This document shows, in pieces, positions 51,896-62,495 of a stretch of 64,000 bases of DNA. Position 1 is the first letter of the stretch. Each line of letters opens with the position of its first letter. A program made the position numbers and the translations under genes. The DNA is taken from contig JALKFA010000001.1 of assembly GCA_024169445.1 (NCBI GenBank), positions 930,001 to 994,000 of the forward strand, in the 5' to 3' direction. The DNA comes from Buttiauxella agrestis ATCC 33320. Its GTDB lineage: Bacteria; Pseudomonadota; Gammaproteobacteria; Enterobacterales; Enterobacteriaceae. Under the pieces are notes generated by a model that was not told the origin of the DNA, searched no databases, and was given only the letters and a program-made list of their open reading frames with translations.

Positions 51896-53233
51896 TTAAT
51901 GTGCGTCGATAAATACGATTTTCAGAATGAACAGCAGCGCCACAACAATCACGCATGGGCTGATTTCACGCCAGCGGCCCGTGCCGAGTTTCATCACGCA
52001 ATAAGAGATGAAGCCCAGCGCGATGCCTTCGGTGATTGAGAAGCTGAAAGGCATCATTACCGCAGTAATAAACGCAGGAACCGCTTCTGTCAGGTCGTCC
52101 CACTTCACGCGCGATAAACTCGACGTCATCAACACGCCAACGTAGATCAACGCACCAGCTGCAGCATATGTCGGAACCATGCCTGCTAACGGGGAAAGGA
52201 AGATAACCAACAAGAACAGCAAACCAACGATGACCGCCGTCAGGCCAGTACGCCCGCCAACAGACACGCCAGAAGAGCTTTCGATATACGCGGTAACGGA
52301 AGAAGTCCCGATAAATGCACCCGCAACTGAAGACACGCTATCAACGTACAGCGCCTGCTTCATGCGTGGGAATTTCCCTTTTTCGTCGGCAAGCCCGGCT
52401 TTGTCTGTCACGCCAATCAGCGTGCCGGATGAGTCAAACAGGTTAACCAACATAAAGGAGAAGATAACACCCGCCAGACCAATGTTCAGCGAACCGGCTA
52501 AATCAACCTGGCCGACAACTGACAGCACGCTTGGTGGCGCGGAAACAATACCGTGGTATTGCACGTCGCCCATCATCCAGCCCAGCAGCGTGGTGACTAC
52601 AATTGACACCAGCACGGCAGCGTGAATATTGCGCGAGGCAAGAATGGCGATGATAAAGAAGCCCAGCGCGCCAAGCAGTACGCTGTGCGAAGTCAGGTTA
52701 CCGATGGCCACCAGCGTGTCTTTATTAGCCACGATGATCCCGGCATTTTTCAGGCCCATCATGCCGATGAACAGACCAATACCGCTGGTGATACCGACAC
52801 GCAAACTCACCGGAATGTTCGCAATCATCCAGTAACGCACACGGAAAATGGTCAGCAACAGCAGGCCTACTGCACCCCAGAAAATGGCACCCATCCCAAC
52901 TTGCCAGGAAATCCCCATCGCACCTACCACCACAAAGGCGAAGAAGGCGTTCAGGCCCATTGCCGGAGCCAATGCGACTGGCAGATTGGCGAAAATACCC
53001 ATCAGGATGCTACCTAATGCGGCAATCAAACAGGTGGTGACAAAAACGGCCTGGGTATCCATACCAGCGGCGCCAAGGATCTGCGGGTTGACGAAAACGA
53101 TATACACCATCGTCAGGAAGGTCGTAAGACCGGCGATCACTTCAGTGCGTGCCGTGGTGCCGTGTTCACGCAGTTTAAACACGCGCTCGAGCAGCCCCGG
53201 ATTTGCGGCCGGAGTAGATTGTGGTTGGCTCAT
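51896..53233 (-). CDS. adeP: AdeP (PurP/YieG), adenine permease
   Basis: A 445-residue NCS2-type purine/proton symporter, the same length as E. coli AdeP. Conserved stretches include EVIAGLTTFLTMVYIVFVNP, LPVALAPAMGLNAFFAFVVV, LFDSSGTLIGVTDKAGLADE, GTSSVTAYIESSSGVSVGGR and TAVMMPFSFSITEGIALGFI. The ATG at 53233 aligns with the E. coli start MSQ; an in-frame extension to 53299 has no similarity. It imports adenine with high affinity in E. coli. Confidence 0.95.
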   Translation of the reverse strand: MSQPQSTPAANPGLLERVFKLREHGTTARTEVIAGLTTFLTMVYIVFVNPQILGAAGMDTQAVFVTTCLIAALGSILMGIFANLPVALAPAMGLNAFFAFVVVGAMGISWQVGMGAIFWGAVGLLLLTIFRVRYWMIANIPVSLRVGITSGIGLFIGMMGLKNAGIIVANKDTLVAIGNLTSHSVLLGALGFFIIAILASRNIHAAVLVSIVVTTLLGWMMGDVQYHGIVSAPPSVLSVVGQVDLAGSLNIGLAGVIFSFMLVNLFDSSGTLIGVTDKAGLADEKGKFPRMKQALYVDSVSSVAGAFIGTSSVTAYIESSSGVSVGGRTGLTAVIVGLLFLLVIFLSPLAGMVPTYAAAGALIYVGVLMTSSLSRVKWDDLTEAVPAFITAVMMPFSFSITEGIALGFISYCVMKLGTGRWREISPCVIVVALLFILKIVFIDAH

Positions 53234-53398
53234 TAGTGTTAATTCCGAACATTGAGAGGGAAAATCCGTCGTTATCCTATACCAAAAATTCCCAAACATA
53301 ATGACCCACGCTAATTTTTTTTCATTGAATTTACTTATACGGCAACGATTGCGTGCCGCACAAATTGCGCAAATTGGGTAAAATAGATATTTAATCTT

Positions 53399-53522
53399 AT
53401 ACCCGAGCTACTTCAAGATGCAGGTAGGCGGCAATCGAATGAATCCCGATGAACTTACTCAAGTAAGTGATTCGGGTGAATGAGAGCAGTCAACACCCCT
53501 GCATATTGAAGGGCGATGGGTA
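53399..53522. repeat. ERIC element, copy 2
   Basis: About 124 bases with outer ends TACCCGAGCTACTTCAAGAT and CATATTGAAGGGCGATGGGTA and a central ACTTACTCAAGTAAGTGATT palindrome. It resembles copy 1 at 3346-3473. It fills most of the 305-base gap between adeP and yieH; the rest (53234-53398) would hold the adeP promoter, where I see no site I can name. The yieH ribosome site AAGGAAG lies directly after the element. Confidence 0.85.
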
Positions 53523-53538
53523 GAAATAAGGAAGCGGT

Positions 53539-54204
53539 ATGTCCCGGATAGATGCGCTGTTCTTCGACTGCGATGGCACGCTGGTTGATAGTGAGGTTAT
53601 TTGCTCCAAAGCCTACGTGCATATGTTTGCGCAATACGGCATCGAACTTGCGCTCGAGGAGGTTTTCAAAACTTTCAAGGGAATCAAGCTCTACGAAATA
53701 ATCGACACGATTAATACCCGCTATGGAGTGAACTTGCCAAAAGATGAACTGGAGCCGGTTTATCGCGCCGAAGTTTCGCGTCTGTTTGATAGCGAGCTGG
53801 TAGAGATTGACGGCGCAGCAGCACTAATTGCGCAAATCAACGTGCCGATGTGTATCGTTTCCAACGGCCCGGTCAGCAAAATGCAGCATTCACTGGGCAA
53901 AACCGGCATGCTTGGCTATTTCCCGGACAAACTGTTTAGCGGCTATGACATCCAGCTGTGGAAACCGGATCCGACACTGATGTTCCACGCCGCCGAGGCA
54001 ATGAATGTGGATGTCAAAAACTGTGTGCTGGTGGATGACTCTATGGCCGGTGCGCAATCCGGTATTGCCGCAGGCATGGAAGTTTTCTATTTTTGCGCCG
54101 ACCCACACAACCAGCCGATTGATCACCCGAAAGTAACGACTTTTACCGATTTAGCGCAGTTGCCGGAGTTGTGGCGTGCGCGCGGTTGGAATATCACGGT
54201 TTAA
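53539..54204 (+). CDS. yieH: YieH, 6-phosphogluconate phosphatase (HAD family)
   Basis: A 221-residue HAD phosphatase, the same length as E. coli YieH, which acts on 6-phosphogluconate and other small phosphates. HAD motif I is FFDCDGTLVDSEVIC, motif II in CIVSNGP, the Lys in KPDPTLM, and motif IV LVDDSMAGAQSGIAAGM. It lies behind an ERIC repeat, from which it may take part of its leader. Confidence 0.95.
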   Translation: MSRIDALFFDCDGTLVDSEVICSKAYVHMFAQYGIELALEEVFKTFKGIKLYEIIDTINTRYGVNLPKDELEPVYRAEVSRLFDSELVEIDGAAALIAQINVPMCIVSNGPVSKMQHSLGKTGMLGYFPDKLFSGYDIQLWKPDPTLMFHAAEAMNVDVKNCVLVDDSMAGAQSGIAAGMEVFYFCADPHNQPIDHPKVTTFTDLAQLPELWRARGWNITV

Positions 54205-54211
54205 GAACGAT

Positions 54212-54236
54212 GGCGGATGGCGCAAGCTTATCCGCC
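54212..54236. repeat. REP-like palindrome after yieH
   Basis: GGCGGAT and ATCCGCC flank GGCGCAAGCTT, eight bases after the yieH stop, in the short convergent gap before the LacI-type gene. Confidence 0.75.
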
Positions 54237-54251
54237 CTACAACGACCGCGC

Positions 54252-55286
54252 TCAGGTGCTTTGACGTAATTCAACCTGGTAGTTGAACAACTCAACACGT
54301 GATTCATCTAACTCATCGTCATCATCGTTATTTAGTAACTCAATCAGCATTTTGCCCGCCTCTTTGCCCATTTTTTTATAATCTATACGTATGGACGTTA
54401 GTGTCGGATGGGTTTGATCGCAACTGTCAGAGCCATCAAGACAAGCGACTGCGATGTTTCCAGGAATTTTCAGCAAGCGGCGCTGGCACTCAAACATAAT
54501 CCCCAGGGCAATTTCTTCATGGCTGCAAATAACCGCATCCAGATCCGGCTGGCGTTGCAGTATTTCAGTTAATGCATAACGCCCGAACTGCAGGCTGGCG
54601 GCTTCCGGAGTGGTAATCACTTGATCAGAGTTTTGATAGCGGCTGAGCATCGCTTTATGCCAGCCATTAAGCTGCTGGCGTTGCAGGCGGTTGTCCATAT
54701 GCGCACCAATAAAGCCGATATTTTTATAACCCTGATCCAGCAAATGTTCCGTCAGTTTATGCGAGGCCTCAAAAAAGCCGGTTTCGAGGGAAATTTTCGC
54801 CTGACTAAATGGGGAACCCACAACGTTTATCGTCGGAATGTTAGCCTTTTCGAGTATTTGCCAGGTTTTCTCTGCCAGCTGCGAACCAAAAATCACCAGT
54901 GCCGCCGGGTTGCTTTGCAGCAGCGTCATTAATATTTCAGCTTCTTTATGCTGATTATGTTCATGACAGCCAAGCAGTAACTGGAATTCGTTTTTATTCA
55001 GCACTTGCTGCAGCGACTGCATAAAGCGCGAACTGGCTTTGTCGATCAAGGAAGGAATCAACACCGCGATGGTATTGCTGTGGCCAGAAGCGAGCGCACC
55101 AGCTGCCCGATTGGGGATATAACCCAGTTCTTCCACCGCTTGCTCTATCTTCTCGCGCAGTTTATCGGAAACCTGTTCCGGCGTTCTTAATGCCCGAGAA
55201 ACGGTCATGGTTCCAACGCCTGCATAATTGGCAACTTCTTGCAGTGTGACCCGCCCGGTACCTCGGCGCTTACGCGTTTTTTCCAT
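54252..55286 (-). CDS. LacI-family repressor, probable regulator of the divergent PTS
   Basis: A 344-residue regulator of the GntR/IdnR-like LacI group: helix-turn-helix VTLQEVANYAGVGTMTVSRA, hinge GYIPNRAAGALASGHSNTIA, then a periplasmic-binding-protein-like sensor domain (DAVICSHEEIALGIMFECQR, IAVACLDGSDSCDQTHPTLT). A short acidic insert (NNDDDDELDESR) near the C-terminus is unusual. It is divergent from a three-gene PTS with three palindromes between them that look like its operators. The inducer is unknown, perhaps a sugar acid or its phosphate. Confidence 0.9.
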   Translation of the reverse strand: MEKTRKRRGTGRVTLQEVANYAGVGTMTVSRALRTPEQVSDKLREKIEQAVEELGYIPNRAAGALASGHSNTIAVLIPSLIDKASSRFMQSLQQVLNKNEFQLLLGCHEHNQHKEAEILMTLLQSNPAALVIFGSQLAEKTWQILEKANIPTINVVGSPFSQAKISLETGFFEASHKLTEHLLDQGYKNIGFIGAHMDNRLQRQQLNGWHKAMLSRYQNSDQVITTPEAASLQFGRYALTEILQRQPDLDAVICSHEEIALGIMFECQRRLLKIPGNIAVACLDGSDSCDQTHPTLTSIRIDYKKMGKEAGKMLIELLNNDDDDELDESRVELFNYQVELRQST

Positions 55287-55431
55287 TCTGGCTCCCCGAG
55301 TTAATACAACTAACTGTTTTCATTATTTTTAATTCACCGTCTGTTCGTCAGACTATTGATCACGTTAGCAAAAACTCTCACGCATTGTATATGCAGGAAC
55401 TGGATATAGCCAAAGTCAGACCTGGGATAAA

Positions 55432-55480
55432 TGATAGCGCTATCACAATCCTTGATAGCGCTATCAGGTAGCGCTATCAA
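55432..55480. promoter_or_regulatory. Triple TAGCGCTA operator array with overlapping promoter
   Basis: TGATAGCGCTATCA occurs exactly at 55432-55445 and 55453-55466, and a third copy with one weaker arm (AGGTAGCGCTATCA) at 55466-55479. Centres are 21 and 13 bases apart. A possible promoter for the PTS genes, TTGATA (55452-55457), 17 bases, TATCAA (55475-55480), is made from the same bases, so repressor binding would exclude polymerase. The palindrome with central CG fits LacI-family operators. Confidence 0.82.
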
Positions 55481-55556
55481 ATGAGACAACCATCACATTA
55501 ATGTCTGCGCAAAAAATCTACCCTCCTGTTAATTATCATCGGGAGTTATCAGTCGC

Positions 55557-56000
55557 ATGTTAAAGAATCTATTAACCGCAGAGGTCATTCAGGTCGTAGA
55601 ACAGGCTAAAGACTGGCGCGATGCCGTGGCTATTTCATGTCGTCCGCTGATTGAAAATGGTTCGATCGAACCACGTTATGTTGACGCTATTTATCGCACT
55701 CATGAATCTATCGGTCCGTATTACGTGGTAGGGCCAGGCATTGCGATGCCACACGCTCGTCCGGAAGAAGGTGCAAATAAACTCGCACTGGCGCTGACGC
55801 TGATTACTTCAGGTGTGAATTTTGATGCGGATGAAAACGATCCGGTGAAATTGCTGATTGTGCTGGCCGCGACTGACAGCACCAGCCACATCGAAGCGAT
55901 TTCCCAACTCGCCCAGTTATTCGATAACGAACAAGACATTCAGGCCATTTTGAAGGCCAAAACAACGCAGGACATTTTGTCCGTCATTGCGCGCTATTAA
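55557..56000 (+). CDS. PTS EIIA component, ascorbate/mannitol type
   Basis: A 147-residue cytoplasmic EIIA of the PTS_EIIA_2 fold. The phosphorylated His66 is in GIAMPHARPEEG. It resembles UlaC/SgaA-type EIIA proteins of ascorbate-type systems. The start is ATG (55557) after GGGAG. It begins a three-gene operon, EIIA-EIIB-EIIC; the next gene follows after 15 bases. It takes phosphate from HPr and passes it to the EIIB encoded next. Confidence 0.9.
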   Translation: MLKNLLTAEVIQVVEQAKDWRDAVAISCRPLIENGSIEPRYVDAIYRTHESIGPYYVVGPGIAMPHARPEEGANKLALALTLITSGVNFDADENDPVKLLIVLAATDSTSHIEAISQLAQLFDNEQDIQAILKAKTTQDILSVIARY

Positions 56001-56015
56001 TCCAGGGGAACAATT

Positions 56016-56303
56016 ATGAAAATTACAGTGGTTTGCGGTAACGGCTTAGGTACTAGCCTGATGATGGAAATGAGCATTAAAACCATTCTGAAAGATCTTT
56101 CCGTTAATGCAGACGTCGACCATGTCGATCTCGGTTCAGCTAAAGGCACGCCAAGCGATATCTATGTCGGCACTAAAGACATTGCCGAGCAGTTAGTCGC
56201 GCAGTCTGTAGGCGGAAAAATCGTCGCACTGGACAACATGATCGATAAGAAAGCCATGAAAGAACGTTTGTCCGTGGCATTAACCGAATTAGGCGCACTG
56301 TAA
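56016..56303 (+). CDS. PTS EIIB component, ascorbate type
   Basis: A 95-residue EIIB of the lactose/ascorbate fold. The phosphorylated Cys7 is in the P-loop VVCGNGLGTSLMMEM. Downstream, LVAQSVGGKIVALDNMIDKK is typical of UlaB/SgaB proteins. It carries the phosphoryl group from EIIA to the substrate bound by EIIC. Ribosome site AGGGGAA; EIIC follows 12 bases later. Confidence 0.9.
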   Translation: MKITVVCGNGLGTSLMMEMSIKTILKDLSVNADVDHVDLGSAKGTPSDIYVGTKDIAEQLVAQSVGGKIVALDNMIDKKAMKERLSVALTELGAL

Positions 56304-56315
56304 GCAGGAGTCGAT

Positions 56316-57572
56316 ATGGATTTCTTTCGTTTTTTGATGAGCGATGTGCTTTCTGAACCAGCAGTGTTGGTAGGTCTAATCGCCTTGATTGGTCTGATCG
56401 CACAGAAAAAACCGGTCACAGAATGCATTAAAGGCACCGTCAAAACCATTATGGGTTTTGTGATTTTAGGTGCAGGTGCCGGACTGGTAGTTTCTTCTCT
56501 GGGTGATTTTGCGAACATTTTCCAGCACGCCTTTGGTATTCAGGGTGTGGTACCAAACAATGAAGCCATTGTTTCCGTCGCACAGAAAAGCTTCGGTAAA
56601 GAGATGGCGATGATCATGTTCTTCGCGATGGTTATCAATATATTGATTGCCCGTTTCACACCATGGAAATTTATCTTCCTGACCGGTCATCACACATTAT
56701 TTATGTCGATGATGGTAGCTGTGATCCTGGCAACCGCAGGCATGAGCGGTGTAACGCTGATTGCTGTTGGCTCTTTGGTAGTTGGCGTGGCAATGGTCTT
56801 TTTCCCAGCCATTGCGCACCCTTACATGAAGAAAGTCACCGGTTCTGACGACGTCGCAATCGGCCACTTCTCAACATTGTCTTACGTGCTGGCAGGGTTC
56901 ATCGGCAGCAAATTTGGTAATAAAGAACACTCGACTGAAGACATGAATGTGCCGAAAAGTCTGCTGTTCTTGCGTGATACACCAGTGGCTATCTCCTTTA
57001 CCATGAGCATTATCTTCCTGGTGACCTGCCTGTTTGCTGGTGCAGACGTAGTGAAAGAGCTAAGCGGTGGTAAGAACTGGTTCATGTTCTCTATCATGCA
57101 ATCCATCACTTTCGCGGCTGGTGTATACATCATTCTGCAAGGTGTGCGTATGGTAATTGCGGAGATCGTTCCGGCGTTCAAAGGTATTTCCGACAAGCTA
57201 GTGCCGAACGCGAAGCCTGCGCTTGATTGCCCGGTCGTCTTCCCTTATGCGCCTAACGCGGTGCTGGTTGGCTTCCTGAGCAGCTTTGCCGCAGGTTTAA
57301 TCGGTATGTTCGCTTTGTATCTGCTGAACATGACGGTGATTATTCCAGGTGTGGTGCCACACTTCTTCGTGGGTGCTGCGGCAGGTGTGTTTGGCAATGC
57401 AACCGGCGGGCGTCGAGGGGCGATTTTGGGGGCGTTTGCGCAGGGCTTGCTGATTACCTTCCTGCCAGTGTTCTTGCTGCCAGTACTGGGCGATATCGGC
57501 TTTGCTAACACCACGTTCAGTGATGCTGACTTTGGTGCCCTGGGGATTCTGTTAGGCATTATCGTTCGCTAA
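56316..57572 (+). CDS. PTS EIIC component, ascorbate (UlaA/SgaT) type
   Basis: A 418-residue inner-membrane permease of the ascorbate-type EIIC family (about 11 helices), with GFVILGAGAGLVVSSLGDFA, TPWKFIFLTGHHTLFMSMMV, SDDVAIGHFSTLSYVLAGFI and FFVGAAAGVFGNATGGRRGA. It is shorter than E. coli UlaA (465 residues) and no ascorbate catabolic genes (lactonase, decarboxylase, epimerases) lie near, so the substrate need not be ascorbate. The operon ends at a strong terminator shared with phoU. Confidence 0.9.
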   Translation: MDFFRFLMSDVLSEPAVLVGLIALIGLIAQKKPVTECIKGTVKTIMGFVILGAGAGLVVSSLGDFANIFQHAFGIQGVVPNNEAIVSVAQKSFGKEMAMIMFFAMVINILIARFTPWKFIFLTGHHTLFMSMMVAVILATAGMSGVTLIAVGSLVVGVAMVFFPAIAHPYMKKVTGSDDVAIGHFSTLSYVLAGFIGSKFGNKEHSTEDMNVPKSLLFLRDTPVAISFTMSIIFLVTCLFAGADVVKELSGGKNWFMFSIMQSITFAAGVYIILQGVRMVIAEIVPAFKGISDKLVPNAKPALDCPVVFPYAPNAVLVGFLSSFAAGLIGMFALYLLNMTVIIPGVVPHFFVGAAAGVFGNATGGRRGAILGAFAQGLLITFLPVFLLPVLGDIGFANTTFSDADFGALGILLGIIVR

Positions 57573-57592
57573 TCGTTGAACGACGCACCAAT

Positions 57593-57623
57593 AAAAACGC
57601 CAGCGATTCGCTGGCGTTTTTTT
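57593..57623. terminator. Bidirectional terminator between the PTS operon and phoU
   Basis: AAAAACGCCAGCG-ATT-CGCTGGCGTTTTT is a perfect 13-bp stem with A and T runs on the two sides, so it can terminate both convergent operons. Confidence 0.95.
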
Positions 57624-57636
57624 ATGAGTTTTATGA

Positions 57637-58362
57637 TTATTCTTTCGGGTCTTTACCAGCCAACAGCTTATCCAGCTCATCGCCGCCGACATGACGGAAG
57701 TCCTGTCCTTTAACGAAGTAGAAAATAAACTCACAGATGTTCTGGCAACGGTCACCGATGCGTTCGATAGAGCGCGCACAGAACAGTGCAGTCAACACAC
57801 TTGGAATAGTGCGTGAGTCTTCCATCATATAAGTCATCAACTGACGCACGATGCCTTCATATTCCTGGTCAACTTTCTTATCTTCGCGATAGATACGCAC
57901 CGCTTCGTCGAGATCCATACGCGCAAACGCGTCGAGCACGTCATGCAGCATTTGCACGGTGTGGCGGCCTAATGATTCCAGGCTCACCAGCAGTGGCTGA
58001 TGTTGCTGCGAGAATTTCTCCAGCGCCGTGCGGCAGATTTTATCTGCTACGTCGCCGATACGTTCCAGCTCAGAAATCGTTTTGATGATGGCCATCACCA
58101 GGCGCAAGTCACTGGCGGTTGGCTGACGTTTAGCGATGATGCGCACACAGGCTTCATCAATCGCCACTTCCATCATGTTAACTTTCTGATCACCTTCGAT
58201 AACGCGCTTTGCCAGCTCGCCATCTTGATTGTGCATGGCGGTGATAGCATCAGAAAGCTGTTGCTCCACCAGCCCACCCATGGTCATTACCTGAGTGCGG
58301 ATATATTCCAGCTCGGCGTTAAACTGGCCGGAAATGTGTTTGTTGAGATTGAGGCTATCCAT
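57637..58362 (-). CDS. phoU: PhoU, phosphate signalling protein
   Basis: A 241-residue helical protein of two similar three-helix bundles, the same length as in E. coli. It links the Pst transporter to the sensor PhoR and keeps the Pho regulon off in high phosphate. The repeated metal-binding motif E-R-I-G-D is seen twice: [14 protein letters not shown] and [16 protein letters not shown]. The ATG at 58362 matches E. coli [14 protein letters not shown]; an in-frame extension to 58458 would run into the pstB gene. Last gene of the pst operon. Confidence 0.97.
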   Translation of the reverse strand: MDSLNLNKHISGQFNAELEYIRTQVMTMGGLVEQQLSDAITAMHNQDGELAKRVIEGDQKVNMMEVAIDEACVRIIAKRQPTASDLRLVMAIIKTISELERIGDVADKICRTALEKFSQQHQPLLVSLESLGRHTVQMLHDVLDAFARMDLDEAVRIYREDKKVDQEYEGIVRQLMTYMMEDSRTIPSVLTALFCARSIERIGDRCQNICEFIFYFVKGQDFRHVGGDELDKLLAGKDPKE

Positions 58363-58375
58363 TTTGTTCTCCAAA

Positions 58376-61049
<2,674 letters not shown>

Positions 61050-61097
61050 TTACTCTTTGTAGTGTTGGGTTGACCCGGCGTAAGTTACTCTATACAC

Positions 61098-61113
61098 CGG
61101 GTTTTATCACCCG
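61098..61113 (-). terminator. Intercistronic hairpin between pstS and pstC
   Basis: CGGGT and ACCCG form a 5-bp stem with a 6-base loop in the gap. The run TTTTTT lies on the pstS side of it, not after it, so it is more likely an mRNA-stabilising or attenuating element that keeps pstS levels above the rest of the operon. Confidence 0.5.
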
Positions 61114-61125
61114 AGCTTTAAAAAA

Positions 61126-62274
<1,149 letters not shown>

Positions 62275-62441
62275 CATCCTGCAACCAGAACACCAACAAA
62301 TAAAACCATTTAAAATCAATAAATTGATATCAATAACCACAATCACTTTGTCGAAGATTATTTTTGTGTGACAGATAGAATTGTAGTTGAAGATGACAGT
62401 TTGTCATAAAAGCCGTGAACAGAGCTTCTGCCATGACAGCG
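62275..62441. other. AT-rich stretch upstream of pstS
   Basis: Together with the promoter this forms the 329-base gap between pstS and the amidohydrolase gene. It holds no gene I can support. Near 62393-62407 there is an inverted pair ATGACA-GTT-TGTCAT, and a single TGACAG at 62369-62374, both resembling PhoB half-sites, but not in the tandem arrangement PhoB needs. Confidence 0.45.
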
Positions 62442-62469
62442 AAAAAAGAGCCGCCAAGTGGCAGCTCTT
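62442..62469 (-). terminator. Terminator of the amidohydrolase gene
   Basis: On the minus strand AAGAGCTGCC-ACTT-GGCGGCTCTT forms a stem with one mismatch and is followed by TTTT, 27 bases after the amidohydrolase stop codon. Confidence 0.88.
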
Positions 62470-62495
62470 GTAACGACTGTGACAATCAACCCAAC

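Noticed and set aside
53234-53398. Purine riboswitch or PurR box upstream of adeP
   Set aside because: No aptamer-like fold and no convincing ACGCAAACGTTTGCGT-like palindrome; only a loose GCAACGATTGCG.
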